Source of the DNA: Actinomycetes bacterium
GTDB taxonomy: Bacteria; Actinomycetota; Actinomycetes; Actinomycetales; Dermatophilaceae
Direction: 5' to 3'
Length of the DNA: 51,014 bases
Assembly: GCA_029778715.1 (NCBI GenBank)
Contig: JAKOPT010000090.1
Span: 80,336 to 131,349 of the forward strand
In this document: positions 19,713 to 29,209 of the stretch, piece after piece
Layout of the letters: every line of letters begins with the position of its first letter
Numbering within the stretch: the first letter of the stretch is position 1
The notes under the pieces: model-generated
Databases searched by the model: none
Told to the model about the DNA's origin: nothing
What the model saw: the letters and a program-made list of their open reading frames with translations, nothing else
Position numbers and translations under genes: made by a program

Positions 19713-20123
19713 TCAGCGCACGACGTGCCCCGGCACCGGTTCGGGGGACGCGGCAGCCGACGGGGCCCAGGTCCCCGGCGTGGCGCGCTCGGGGGCGATG
19801 CCGCGCTCCCACTCCAGGAACGCCTCGGTCTCGGTCACGACCGTCGCCGCCAGCCACGACACGACGAACGCGTCGTCGAGGAGCCCGGCGATGCCGAGCA
19901 CCGCTTCGGGCAGCAGGTCGACCGGCGACACGACCCAGCCCAGCGCGCCGACCATGAGCAGCAGCCGGCCGGCGCTCGACCCGTGGTATTCGCCGCGGGC
20001 GACGGCGCGGGCCAGCCGGGGCAGGGCGCCCAGGCGTTGGACCATGGAGGGCCCACCGGGGCGGGCAGCAAGCCGGATGGCCGTGCCGAGACGGCGCAGC
20101 AAGTGAAAGCGAGGTTGTGCCAT
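19713..20123 (-). CDS. DUF1232 (YkvA-like) small membrane protein
   Basis: 136 residues from ATG 20123 with a GGGAGGA ribosome site. The hydrophobic core (about 55-95) reads as the DUF1232 pattern: SPVDLLPE, then a glycine-rich hydrophobic stretch, then LDDAFVVSW. DUF1232 proteins are small membrane-associated proteins of unknown function. The N-terminal third is basic (RR, RL, AR) and probably cytoplasmic. It sits between DUF4192 and an EcsC-like gene with gaps of about 100 nt, so it may be transcribed alone. Confidence 0.82.
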   Translation of the reverse strand: MAQPRFHLLRRLGTAIRLAARPGGPSMVQRLGALPRLARAVARGEYHGSSAGRLLLMVGALGWVVSPVDLLPEAVLGIAGLLDDAFVVSWLAATVVTETEAFLEWERGIAPERATPGTWAPSAAASPEPVPGHVVR

Positions 20124-20238
20124 CGGGTCCTCCCTGAATGCGTCGCCACTGTCGTGGCGTCCGACACACTCAACGAGGTGGTCGTCGACCCGGATTCCCG
20201 GGAAAGGACACGTTTTCGAAACGATCGGGGCGGCGAGG

Positions 20239-20910
20239 TCAGCGCTCGATGGCCGGCGCCTGGCGGACGAAGTCCCGGCGGGCTTGGTCGGCGATCCGGT
20301 TGAGGATCCAGCCGTCCAGCCCGGCGCCGACGGCCCCGCCGACGAGCGGAATGGCCCGGCCGAACCGGGTGAGCACCGACTTGCCCGTCGAGGCGAGCAG
20401 GCGGAACCCGATCGCCTTGTTGACCACCATGAGCGCCGGCCCGGGCAGTTGGGAGACGGCCATGGACGTGATCTTGCCCGTCGGTTTCATCAGCCCGGCC
20501 GAGGCGAGGACATCCTCGGCCTCGGACCCGACGAGGGTGAGGAGCACGGCCGAACGGACGTGCGGCTCCTCGATGTCGTAACCGCGCGCGCCTGCGATCG
20601 CCGCGACCATCCGGGTGGCCAGCAGGTAGAACCCGGCGATGTTGGCCGGCAGCGCCACCGGCATGACGAGGAACCCGCCGATGCTCGTGACGAAGCCCGA
20701 GGCGACGGCCAGTTTGAGGTGCTGGCGGACGATCGCCTTGACGACCGCCTCGGGGTCGGAGTGGACGGCCTGCGCCTTCGCGAGGACCGCCGAGGCCGAC
20801 TCGAACCGCCCCTTGCCGTCGATGCCGAGGGCGAGCAGCCGGTCGACCAGTCCGCTCGCCTTGGAGTCGGAGATTCCGGCGGGGGCGAGGTGTTTGTCGG
20901 AGGTGGGCAT
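20239..20910 (-). CDS. EcsC-like protein
   Basis: 223 residues from ATG 20910 (AAGGGGAA site upstream). The middle holds a glycine/proline-rich hydrophobic segment (VTSIGGFLVMPVALPANIAGF) followed by LLATRMVAAIAGARGYD, the typical EcsC-family block, and a glycine-rich C-terminal segment (PLVGGAVGAGLDGW). The family takes its name from the third gene of the Bacillus ecs transporter locus, but its members have no settled function and no transporter gene lies nearby. Membrane association is likely from the hydrophobic middle and C-terminal stretches. Confidence 0.8.
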   Translation of the reverse strand: MPTSDKHLAPAGISDSKASGLVDRLLALGIDGKGRFESASAVLAKAQAVHSDPEAVVKAIVRQHLKLAVASGFVTSIGGFLVMPVALPANIAGFYLLATRMVAAIAGARGYDIEEPHVRSAVLLTLVGSEAEDVLASAGLMKPTGKITSMAVSQLPGPALMVVNKAIGFRLLASTGKSVLTRFGRAIPLVGGAVGAGLDGWILNRIADQARRDFVRQAPAIER

Positions 20911-21018
20911 GAGGGTTCCCCTTGTGGAGTCGGTCGGGCGCACGGACGCTGCGGCCATCCTGCCAGATTGCGGCCGGCCCACCCCGTTCCCGAGAGGTCG
21001 TCAGGGGACCGCATTAGA

Positions 21019-22773
21019 GTGCCGGCCGTGGCGATCGACCGCGCGACGACGCACCTTGGGCCGGGGTGGGATCGTCCCGTTGCGGTGCTCGTCACCGCTC
21101 CCGGTGGCGCCGAGCCGGCCGCGTATGCCGTGGGCCCGCCGGGCGCGATCGTCACCATCGCCGCGCCCGAACTCCGCGTTACAGTCGCCGAGATCGAGGA
21201 CCGCTGGGCCCCGCGGTGGGTCGTGTGGTCCGCCCGGGAGGACCTCACCGCCCTCGTTGCCGCCCGGGTCCGCTTGCACCGGTTGTGGGATATTTCCCAA
21301 GCGCACCTGCTGCTCCATGGCGGCGGGCAGGCCCACCCCGGGCTGGCGTGGGCGGCGGCATCCGGGTTGAGCGCTGACACCGTGCCCGGCCCACCGCGCG
21401 GCGACCTGTTCGAGTTCGCGGCCGACCGCACCGATCCGCGGGACGCCGAGGATCTCGTGCGCGCCGACGGCCACTTGCGCCCCGACGCCGTCCACGGCAC
21501 CTGGATCGAGCGGCCGTCGCGGCTGCGGGACTGGGCGCGGGCCGCCCTCGCCACCGCGGCCGCCCAGGGCGAGCGGGCCGACTCGCTCTCACCGCGCCTG
21601 CGCACGACGATCCACGCCGAGTCCGCGGCCGCCCTGCTCTGCCTGGAGTTGGAACGCGACGGGCTCCCCCTCGACCGAGCCCGGATCGAGGGGCTCATCA
21701 CCGACGCCGCCGGTCCTCGCCCCCACTCCCCCGCCGATGAAATCGCCGCCCGGACCGCGCGCGACCGGGACGTGTTGCGCCACGTGCCCGGACGCGAAGG
21801 CACCGATCTGCGCAACCCGGCCCAGGTCAAGGCCCTCCTCGCCGCCGTCGGGATCGAGGTACCCACCACCCGCAAGTGGGTGCTGGAGACTCAGCGGGCC
21901 GCTCATCCGGTGGTGCCCGCGCTCCTGGCCTGGCGGGCCCGGGAGCGGATCGCCACCACCTACGGGCATCGCTGGCTCGCCGCGCACGTCGGCCCCGACG
22001 ACCGGCTCCGCGGCCAGTGGAACGCCTGCGACGGCGCGGCCGGGCGGATGACCGCGGACAACGGGCTGCACAATCTGCCGGCCACACTGCGCTCGGGGGT
22101 CGCCGCCGCACCGGGCTTCCGGTTCGTGCGGGCCGACCTGGGCCAGATCGAACCCCGCGTCCTGGCCGCCGTCTCCGGCGATTCGGCGTTCGCGCAGGCC
22201 ACGCGCGCCGACGACCTCTACGCCCCGGTGGCCGACCGTCTCGGCGTCGACCGCCCGGCGGCCAAGATCGCGGTGCTCGCGGCGATGTACGGGCAGCGCT
22301 CCGGGGTCGCCGGCGAGGCCCTCAAAGGATTGCAGCGGGCCTATCCGGTGGCGATGGCCACTCTCGACGAGGCGTATGCCGTGGGCGTGCGCGGCGGGGA
22401 CGTGCGCACCTTCGGGGGGCGACTGATCCCGACCGGCCGGTTCGTGCGCGACGCCCCGGTCGGTGCCGACACCGCAGCCGACGCGGCCCGCGGCCGGTTC
22501 GCCCGCAACGCGCTCATCCAGGGGGCGGCGGCCGAGTTGTTCAAGGCGTGGGCGGTGACCGTGCGGGCCTGGACCGCGCCCTTGGGCGCCGAGATCGTGT
22601 TGTGCCTGCACGACGAACTCCTCGTCCACGCCCCGGAGAGCGCCGCCCCCGAGGTGGCCGCCCTCGTCGAGCGAGCCCTGGACGACGCGGCCCGGCGCTG
22701 GTCCGGCGGCGCGCCATTCCGGTTCGTCAGCGACACCTCGATCCTCACCCGCTGGTCGCAGGCCAAGGCCTGA
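21019..22773 (+). CDS. PolA-type 3'-5' exonuclease/DNA polymerase lacking the 5' nuclease
   Basis: 584 residues from GTG 21019 (AGGGGA ten bases upstream; GTG 21028 is a close alternative). The C-terminal two thirds is a family A polymerase: TAAGRMTADNGLHNLP-like region (here GAAGRM), motif A RADLGQIEPRVLAAVSGD, motif B with AAKIAVLAAMYGQ, and motif C LCLHDELLVHAP. Motif A differs from the usual DYSQIELR in having L-G for Y-S and P for L. The N-terminal 180 residues replace the exonuclease domain, and no intact DEDD set is obvious. The family is found as a second PolA-like enzyme in actinobacteria; its role is unclear, with repair the likely guess. Confidence 0.88.
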   Translation: MPAVAIDRATTHLGPGWDRPVAVLVTAPGGAEPAAYAVGPPGAIVTIAAPELRVTVAEIEDRWAPRWVVWSAREDLTALVAARVRLHRLWDISQAHLLLHGGGQAHPGLAWAAASGLSADTVPGPPRGDLFEFAADRTDPRDAEDLVRADGHLRPDAVHGTWIERPSRLRDWARAALATAAAQGERADSLSPRLRTTIHAESAAALLCLELERDGLPLDRARIEGLITDAAGPRPHSPADEIAARTARDRDVLRHVPGREGTDLRNPAQVKALLAAVGIEVPTTRKWVLETQRAAHPVVPALLAWRARERIATTYGHRWLAAHVGPDDRLRGQWNACDGAAGRMTADNGLHNLPATLRSGVAAAPGFRFVRADLGQIEPRVLAAVSGDSAFAQATRADDLYAPVADRLGVDRPAAKIAVLAAMYGQRSGVAGEALKGLQRAYPVAMATLDEAYAVGVRGGDVRTFGGRLIPTGRFVRDAPVGADTAADAARGRFARNALIQGAAAELFKAWAVTVRAWTAPLGAEIVLCLHDELLVHAPESAAPEVAALVERALDDAARRWSGGAPFRFVSDTSILTRWSQAKA

Positions 22774-22806
22774 GCCCGGCTGGAGCGCCCAGCGGGCCCG
22801 GGGTGC

Positions 22807-23715
22807 TCAGGGCGTGGGCCGGTTGCGCAAGAACTCCTCGAACTCGGCGCCCAGCTGATCCGCGGACGGCAGCTCGCCGGCTTCGGTGGCGAGCAGGCTG
22901 GGCCGGGTGCGGCCCTTCATGAATGCGTCGTACTGCTGCTCCAAGGCGGCGACGAGCTGGCCGGCCTCGGGGTTGTCGGCGAGTTCGCGGGCGATCTCGC
23001 GGGTGTTGACCCCGGCCTTGGTGACGAGTTCGTCGTTGGGCAGGTTGAGCCCGGTCAAGTCGACGATCGCGTTGAGGGCGGCAAGCGCCCCCTCAGCCCA
23101 TTCGGCCTGGGTGAGGTAGTGGGGAACGTGGATGGCCAGGCCCAAGCCGTCGCGGCCGCTCTCCCCGAGGCGCAACTCCAAGAGCGCGCCAATGCTGGCA
23201 GGCACCTGGACCCGCCCGAAGGGGGATTCGCTGTGGCCAATGAGTCGCGGGTCGGTCGCGTGGGCCGTCATCCCGACCGGCCGGGTGTGCGGGACCCCCA
23301 TGGGAATGCCGTGTGCGCTGGCAGTGAGGGTGATCCCCAAGGTGGCGATGAGTTCGCGCAGCGCCTCGATGAAGCGCTCCCACTGGTAGTCCGGTTCGGG
23401 GCCGGTGAGCAGGTAGTAGGTCTGCCCCTCACGGTCGGTCAGGCGGTAGAGCAGGATCGCCGGGTCGTCGTAGCTCTCCCAGCGGTTGGTGTCGAAGACC
23501 ATGGCCGGTCGCCGGCTGCGGTAGTCGAGGAGGCTGTCGACATCGAACGACGCGACGACCTTCGGGGAGTCGCCGGCGAGCAGGTGAGCGGCAAGGGTGC
23601 GCTGGATGTTCCCGGCATCGACGAACGCCCCGAGGAGCACGAGGAGCACTCCGGGCTGGGGCAGCGGGCCGGGGCCGTCGGTTTCGAAGCGGTACAGGCT
23701 CGTGGGGTGGGACAC
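22807..23715 (-). CDS. PAC2 family protein
   Basis: 302 residues from GTG 23715. Strand-rich N-terminal half (VLLVLLGAFVDAGNIQRTL, VVASFDVDSLLDYRSRRP) and the central GIPMGVPHTRP with HSESPFGRVQVPA are typical of PAC2 proteins, a family related to eukaryotic and archaeal proteasome assembly chaperones. The C-terminus is acidic and helical (DQLGAEFEEFLRNRP). Actinobacteria carry several PAC2 genes. A role in proteasome assembly is possible but unproven, and no proteasome genes lie in the window. It is 68 nt downstream of hrpA. Confidence 0.88.
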   Translation of the reverse strand: MSHPTSLYRFETDGPGPLPQPGVLLVLLGAFVDAGNIQRTLAAHLLAGDSPKVVASFDVDSLLDYRSRRPAMVFDTNRWESYDDPAILLYRLTDREGQTYYLLTGPEPDYQWERFIEALRELIATLGITLTASAHGIPMGVPHTRPVGMTAHATDPRLIGHSESPFGRVQVPASIGALLELRLGESGRDGLGLAIHVPHYLTQAEWAEGALAALNAIVDLTGLNLPNDELVTKAGVNTREIARELADNPEAGQLVAALEQQYDAFMKGRTRPSLLATEAGELPSADQLGAEFEEFLRNRPTP

Positions 23716-23783
23716 GGGACTAGCCTCTCAGGAGGGGATTACCTGCCACAACGCCGCCGAGCGGCCTGCGGATTCCCTCACTC

Positions 23784-26700
23784 TCAGGATTCCCGGGCAC
23801 CCGCGATCGCGCCGAGAACCCGTTTCGCCGAGACCCTCTCCCGGGTGCCCAGCGCCTGCGCGAACAGGGACACGCGCAACTCCTCGATGAGCCAGGCGAT
23901 GTCGGTCACCTCCACGGCCCGCCGTCGCTCGGCGGGGAGCGCCTCCAAGAGGTCGGCGTATGCCGTCTCGACCCCGTCGATGACCTCCTGCAGGTGCGCT
24001 TCGCGAGGGTTGCGGGCCGCCTTGTCGAGACGGATCTCCATCGCCCTCAGGTAGCGGCTCAGGTCGGCGAGCCGGGGCACGGTGGTGTCGGCGACGAACC
24101 CGGGGCGGATCAGACCGTCGAGTTGAGCGCGCACATCGGCGACCGCACCCGCCAGCGCGCTCGCCCCGCCGCCGGTGGAGCGGCCCAGCTGCTCAAGCCG
24201 GGCGCGCACCGCCGCCGCATGGTCGAGGATGGGCACGACGGCGTCGACCACCGCGACAACTCGCGCGGCGACGTGGGTGCGGACGGCGGCGAGCACCGCG
24301 GCATACTCCTCCGGCATGCGGACCTCACCGGGGACCCGCGAAGCGACGATGTCGTCGACGGCGGCGGCCAGGCAATCCTGGAGCAGAGCCGGGACGCTGC
24401 CGTGCGGGGCGGTCGCCAGCGAGAGTTTCGCCGTGTTGGTGAGGTGGGCGAGCACCCGTTTCCACGGCGGGGTGATCGCGAGGAGGAGGAGCCGGCGTAC
24501 GCCCCGGCGGTGGGCGGCCCGCGCCGCCCCCTCGTCGGCGAGCACCCGCAGCGAGACCGAGGTGGTGTCGTCGACGAGCGCCGGGAAACCACGGACCTCC
24601 TGACCTCCGGCGCGACCGCTGAAGGTCCGCGGGATCGGGTCCGGTGGCCAGCTGGTCAGCCCGGTGCGTTCGACGGCGGCACCGGCGGCGGCCATCCGGG
24701 AGCGAACCGCTCCGGCGGAGGCCTCCCGCAGCGCGTCGAGGTCCTTGCCGGAGGCCACGGCGCGGTGCCCTGCGCCCTCGACGACGAACGTGATCCGCAG
24801 ATGCGCCGGCACCCGCGACCAGTCCCACTCCCCCGGCGCGATCCGCACGCCGGTGCGTTCGTACAGCACCCGCGCCATCTCGTCGGTCAGCCGCGCGCCC
24901 GACGCCGGGTCGGCACCCGCGAGCGCCGCGCGGGCATGATCTGGCGTCGGGACGAAATGCCGCCGCGTCGCCTTCGGCAGCGACTTGAGCAGCGCGACCG
25001 CGAGTTCGTCGCGCAGCCCGGGCACCTGCCAGTCGAACCCGGTGTCGGCCACCTGGTTGAGGACGGCCGCGGGAATGTGAACGCTCACCCCGTCGGCGGC
25101 CGCCCCCGGCTCGAACTGGTAGGTGACCGCGAGGTCGAGGTCGCCCTGGTGCCACACCTTGGGATAGTCGAGCGCCGACACCTGCGGCGCGACGTCGCTG
25201 CGGAGCATCTCCTCGGTGAAGGTGAGCAGGTCGGGCCGGCGCCGGCGCTCCCCGCGCCACCACCGGTCGAAGTGCCGTTCGCCGACGACATCGGGCGGGA
25301 TGCGGGCGTCGAAGAACTCGTAGAGCACGTCGTCGTGCACGGTCAGGTCGCGCCGCCGGGCCCGCTCCTCCAACTCCTCGACCCGGGCCAGGGTGCGCTC
25401 GTTGTCCTTCCAGAACTGGTGGACCGGCGCCCAATCCCCCTCGACCAGGGCGCTCCGAATGAAGATCGCGCGCGCCTCCTCGGGGTCGATCCGGGCGTAC
25501 TGGACAGTCCGGTCGGCGACCAGGGTCACGCCGTAGAGGGTGACCCGTTCGGTGGCGACCGCGGCACCCGCGCGCTTGGACCAGCGGGGTTCACTCACCG
25601 TACGTTTGACGAGGTGGGAGCCGAGGTCCTCGGCCCACTCGGGCTCGATGACGGCGTTGGTCCGGGCCCACAGCCGGGAGGTCTCGACGAGTTCGGCGGC
25701 CATGACGTAATCCGGTTTGGCCCGGAAGAGGACCGACCCCGGGGCAATGGCAAAGCGCGCGCCCCGGGCCCCGGCATACTCGCGTTTGACCTCGTCCCGC
25801 AGCCCGATGTGGCTGAGGAGTCCGGCGAGCAGCGCCTGGTGGACGGTGTCCCAGTCGGGTTCGCCGCCGTGGGAGGCGGTGCCGAGGTCGGGGTCGATCC
25901 GCTGGCTCTTGCAGGCCGCGCGCAGTTGCTGGTGCAGGTCCTGCCATTCGCGCACCCTCAGGTAGTGCAGGTACTCGGCCTTGCACATTCGCCGGAACGC
26001 GCTGTGGGACAGATCCTTCTGCTGCTTCTTGAGGTAGGTCCAGAGGGTGTGCAGGGTGGCGAAGTCAGAGCCGTCGGCGGCGAACCGGGCGTGCTTCTGG
26101 TTCGCCTGGGTTTCCTGCCCGACCGGTCGCTCGCGCGGGTCCTGGATGGAGAGGGCGGCGACGATGACGAGGACTTCGCGGGTGCAGCCGCGTTTGCCCG
26201 CTTCGATGAGCATCCGGCCCAGCCGCGGGTCGACGGGGAGGCGCGCGAGGGTTCTCCCGTATGCCGTGAGCCGCCGGCCCCGCCCCCGGTGCCGTCCCGC
26301 CGTCGTCTCGTGGGCGGCGAAGGCGCCGAGTTCCTCGAGGAGACGCACGCCATCGGCGATCTGGCGGGCGTCGGGAGCATCGACGAACGGGAACCGGGTG
26401 ACGTCCCCGAGGCCGAGCGCGGTCATCTGGAGGATGACGGAGGCGAGCGAGGTGCGTTGGACCTCGGGTTCGGTGAAGTCCGGGCGGGCCGCAAAGTCGT
26501 CCTCGGCATACAGCCGGATGCAGATGCCGTCGGCGACCCGGCCGCACCGGCCGGCGCGCTGGGCGGCGCTCGCCTTGCTGATCGGCTCGATGGGGAGGCG
26601 CTGGACCTTGGTCCGCTGGCTGTAGCGCGAGATCCGGGCGGTGCCGGTGTCGACGACGAACCCGACCCCTGGGACGGTGAGGGAGGTCTCGGCGACGTTG

Positions 26701-27638
26701 GTGGCCAGGATGATTCGGCGCTTCCCGCTGCGGTGGAAGACCCGGTGCTGCTCGGCGGCCGAGAGCCGCGCGAACAGGGGCAGGATCTCGGTGCCGGGCA
26801 GGTCGAGGGCGTGCAGCGCCTCGGCGGCGTCCCGGATCTCCCGTTCGCCGCTGAAGAAGACGAGGATGTCGCTCGCGTCGACCCCGCGCGGGGTCTCGGT
26901 CCACAGTTCCTCGACGGCCTCGACGACGCCGGCGACCTGGTCGCGCTCGACGAGGAGGGCGCCGTCCGCGGCATACGTTGTCAGCGGGCGGTAGCGGATC
27001 TCGACGGGGTAGGTGCGCCCGCTCACCTCGAGGATCGGCACCTCGCGGACCACCTCGCCGCGGGCGTCGGTCGCGAAGTGCCGGGCGAACCGTTCCGGGT
27101 CGATGGTCGCGGAGGTGATGATGACCTTGAGGTCGGGGCGACGCGGCAGGAGTTGTTTGAGATAGCCGAGAAGGAAGTCGATGGTGAGGCTGCGCTCGTG
27201 CGCCTCGTCGATGATGAGGGTGTCGTAGCGGCGCAGGTCGCGGTCGCGCTGGAGTTCGTTCAAGAGGATGCCGTCGGTCATCACCTTCACCCGGGTCCGG
27301 TCGCTGCGATGGTCGGCAAAGCGCACCTGGTAGCCGATGAGGCCGGTGTCCTCGCCGCCGATGGGCTCCCCGAGTTCCTCGGCGATCCGTTCGGCGACCG
27401 AGCGAGCCGCGATCCGGCGCGGTTGGGTGTGCCCGATCTGGCCCCGGCTCCCCCGCCCGAGTTCGAGGCACATCTTGGGCAGCTGGGTCGTCTTGCCCGA
27501 ACCGGTTTCGCCGGCGATGACGACGACCTGGTGGTCGCGGATGGCGGCGAGTAGGTCGTCGCGGCGAGCGACGACCGGCAAATGCTCCGGATAGTGCAGG
27601 TCGCGCGCCGAGAGGGCGGGGTCGGTCGCGGCACGCAC
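23784..27638 (-). CDS. hrpA: ATP-dependent RNA helicase HrpA (DEAH box)
   Basis: 1284 residues, close to the roughly 1300 of E. coli HrpA. Walker A GETGSGKTT (43-51), DEAH (144-147) in LIIDEAHERSL, ITSATID, and the motif VI form QRAGRCGR are all visible. Ratchet/OB domains and a long C-terminal DUF3418-type region follow. DEAH helicases of this type act on structured RNA, and E. coli HrpA has been linked to fimbrial mRNA processing and ribosome rescue. The start is set at GTG 27638, because the protein begins there just before the conserved region and no ribosome site is present; a leaderless start is proposed. The longer upstream frame runs through the neighbour. Confidence 0.95.
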   Translation of the reverse strand: MRAATDPALSARDLHYPEHLPVVARRDDLLAAIRDHQVVVIAGETGSGKTTQLPKMCLELGRGSRGQIGHTQPRRIAARSVAERIAEELGEPIGGEDTGLIGYQVRFADHRSDRTRVKVMTDGILLNELQRDRDLRRYDTLIIDEAHERSLTIDFLLGYLKQLLPRRPDLKVIITSATIDPERFARHFATDARGEVVREVPILEVSGRTYPVEIRYRPLTTYAADGALLVERDQVAGVVEAVEELWTETPRGVDASDILVFFSGEREIRDAAEALHALDLPGTEILPLFARLSAAEQHRVFHRSGKRRIILATNVAETSLTVPGVGFVVDTGTARISRYSQRTKVQRLPIEPISKASAAQRAGRCGRVADGICIRLYAEDDFAARPDFTEPEVQRTSLASVILQMTALGLGDVTRFPFVDAPDARQIADGVRLLEELGAFAAHETTAGRHRGRGRRLTAYGRTLARLPVDPRLGRMLIEAGKRGCTREVLVIVAALSIQDPRERPVGQETQANQKHARFAADGSDFATLHTLWTYLKKQQKDLSHSAFRRMCKAEYLHYLRVREWQDLHQQLRAACKSQRIDPDLGTASHGGEPDWDTVHQALLAGLLSHIGLRDEVKREYAGARGARFAIAPGSVLFRAKPDYVMAAELVETSRLWARTNAVIEPEWAEDLGSHLVKRTVSEPRWSKRAGAAVATERVTLYGVTLVADRTVQYARIDPEEARAIFIRSALVEGDWAPVHQFWKDNERTLARVEELEERARRRDLTVHDDVLYEFFDARIPPDVVGERHFDRWWRGERRRRPDLLTFTEEMLRSDVAPQVSALDYPKVWHQGDLDLAVTYQFEPGAAADGVSVHIPAAVLNQVADTGFDWQVPGLRDELAVALLKSLPKATRRHFVPTPDHARAALAGADPASGARLTDEMARVLYERTGVRIAPGEWDWSRVPAHLRITFVVEGAGHRAVASGKDLDALREASAGAVRSRMAAAGAAVERTGLTSWPPDPIPRTFSGRAGGQEVRGFPALVDDTTSVSLRVLADEGAARAAHRRGVRRLLLLAITPPWKRVLAHLTNTAKLSLATAPHGSVPALLQDCLAAAVDDIVASRVPGEVRMPEEYAAVLAAVRTHVAARVVAVVDAVVPILDHAAAVRARLEQLGRSTGGGASALAGAVADVRAQLDGLIRPGFVADTTVPRLADLSRYLRAMEIRLDKAARNPREAHLQEVIDGVETAYADLLEALPAERRRAVEVTDIAWLIEELRVSLFAQALGTRERVSAKRVLGAIAGARES

Positions 27639-27644
27639 CCAGAC

Positions 27645-27650
27645 AGGATA
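27645..27650 (-). promoter_or_regulatory. probable leaderless promoter (-10 TATCCT) of hrpA
   Basis: TATCCT lies on the minus strand with exactly six bases before the hrpA GTG, so transcription would begin at the start codon. There is no Shine-Dalgarno sequence. The whole element sits in the 16-nt gap after the upstream gene. Leaderless mRNAs are common in actinobacteria. Confidence 0.5.
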
Positions 27651-27654
27651 GGTG

Positions 27655-28851
27655 TCAGTGCGTGGCCACGACCTTTCGCTGGGACCGTGGTTCGTCGGGT
27701 GCCTCGGCCCTCGAGGTGACGGCGTCGATGACCTTGGGCGCCTCACGCACGGTGACGCCGGCGGCATACATGCCCTCGGTCCCTGCCGCCCCAGCGGCCC
27801 GCAGGTCATCGAGGAGCAGCCGATCGGCGGTGGCGCGCGCGCTCTCCTTGGCCCGGCTGGCCAGTTGTTGCGCCCGCTGCGCCAGCGTGCCGGTGACCGG
27901 CTCCGCGACCGGGGGGTTGCTCGAGCGCTTGAAGGAGAACCTGGAACGGGCTTTCGCCCACCGCTCGGATGCCTCTGCCCGCAGCCCGAGCCGAGCCCGC
28001 TGGGCCGCGGTGTACTCCTTGACACACCGCACTTCGCCGTTGACCCCCTTGGCTGTGCCGGCGACTGCACCCTTGACCAGGGAACCTCCGGTGAAGGACA
28101 TCGCCGTGCTCAGCGCATCGAGCCCGAGGTCGCGCCAACTCCCTTCGTCGTAGAAGACGAGCAGTGCCCCCCGGCTCGCGACACTGGCCCAGCCGGCGAG
28201 AAGGATCGGCAACCCGACCGCGGGGAAGCGCTTCGCGGCCCATCCGGCTCCGGGTATCGACCCCACCAGCGAGATGCCGTCCGCCACCGCTTCGATCCCG
28301 TGGAGCAACCGGTATGCCGCCGGGTCCCCGATGGTGTCCAGCGCCAGCGCGTCGAGGGCGGCGGCGCAGTGTTGATCGGCTGCGACGTAGTCCATCCAGG
28401 CTCGCGTGTGCGCGGCATCCGCCTGCTGGCGCCGCGCGACATAGCCGCGCTGCTCCTCGCGGACCGCGACGACCTGGGGCGCGTTGGGGTCCACCCCGGA
28501 CATCGCCGCCGCGTCGAGGCGTTGTTGGGTGCTCACGATCCCGTCATCGCCGCGGTGCCACTCCTCGATGGCCGCCGCGATGGCCGTCTGCGCCCGACGC
28601 AGCGCCTCGGCGAGCCGGCGCAGCTCGGGGGCGGCACCGGCATACCGGTCCGCGACCGCCTGCAGGACGGGGGCGAGCTGCGCCAGTTGGGTGGCGAACT
28701 CGGCTCCCGCCGGGCTCTCCCAGGTGACGCCGCGGCCCAGCGAACGCGCGGCATGGGCGTGGTCGCCCACCCGGGCCGCCGACGCCGACAGCGCCTCGGC
28801 GAGTGCCTCGAGCCCCTCCGGGCTGCCCTTGAGCGGGCCAGGGGCGATCAC
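27655..28851 (-). CDS. large T7SS-substrate-like protein of unknown function
   Basis: 398 residues from GTG 28851, whose first bases overlap the stop of the small gene upstream (GTGA). Residues 1-110 are helical with a TWESPAGAEF motif reminiscent of the W-x-G turn of WXG100-type proteins and a long second helix (ELRRLAEALRRAQTAIAAAIEEW). A second helical region (about 120-190, rich in Gln/Arg/Ala), one hydrophobic segment (about 215-240) and a basic helical C-terminus follow. No toxin motif is recognised. The layout, together with the EspC-like partner upstream, suggests a type VII secretion substrate, but no ESX machinery is in the window. Confidence 0.6.
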   Translation of the reverse strand: MIAPGPLKGSPEGLEALAEALSASAARVGDHAHAARSLGRGVTWESPAGAEFATQLAQLAPVLQAVADRYAGAAPELRRLAEALRRAQTAIAAAIEEWHRGDDGIVSTQQRLDAAAMSGVDPNAPQVVAVREEQRGYVARRQQADAAHTRAWMDYVAADQHCAAALDALALDTIGDPAAYRLLHGIEAVADGISLVGSIPGAGWAAKRFPAVGLPILLAGWASVASRGALLVFYDEGSWRDLGLDALSTAMSFTGGSLVKGAVAGTAKGVNGEVRCVKEYTAAQRARLGLRAEASERWAKARSRFSFKRSSNPPVAEPVTGTLAQRAQQLASRAKESARATADRLLLDDLRAAGAAGTEGMYAAGVTVREAPKVIDAVTSRAEAPDEPRSQRKVVATH

Positions 28852-29132
28852 CACACACCCCCGACCAGGGACTGACGATTGCGTTCCTCGGTGTCGACGT
28901 AGAGCCCACCCACGGAGGTCGCGGCTTCCCCGAGGTGGGCGAGCCCGCGGCAGACCCGCAGCCGCTCCCGCTGCCAGGCCCCCACCAACTCGGCGAACGA
29001 GGCAGCGGCGTTGCCCTCGCCGAAGGCCCACGCGTCCTGGCTGGAATCCCCTTGGGCCGCAAGGGCGTCGGCGAGGTCCAGCAGCGAGACCCCGAGGGCG
29101 GCGATCTCGTCGGCGTCGATGTGCATCCTCAT
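28848..29132 (-). CDS. EspC/WXG100-like small protein
   Basis: 94 residues, helical and acidic, with no signal peptide. The pattern matches EspC-like ESX substrates: an N-terminal HIDADEIAALG, a central GEGNAAASFAELVGAWQRE (Gly turn, then Phe and Trp) and a C-terminal GLYVDTEERNRQS. In WXG100-type proteins two helices are joined by a short turn. It overlaps the following gene by 4 nt, so the two are translationally coupled. ATG 29132 is used; ATG 29126 is an alternative and neither has a strong ribosome site. Confidence 0.65.
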   Translation of the reverse strand: MRMHIDADEIAALGVSLLDLADALAAQGDSSQDAWAFGEGNAAASFAELVGAWQRERLRVCRGLAHLGEAATSVGGLYVDTEERNRQSLVGGVW

Positions 29133-29209
29133 GTCTCGACGCTAAGACACGAGCGCGGGTGGCCGCAGAAGTTATCCACAGGCCACCCGCGCTCGGGTCG
29201 AGGTGAGCG

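Noticed and set aside
23994..27554. 1186-codon open frame on the plus strand opposite hrpA
   Set aside because: Antisense shadow in GC-rich DNA; low-complexity Gly/Arg/Asp composition and no family resemblance, while the minus strand encodes complete HrpA.
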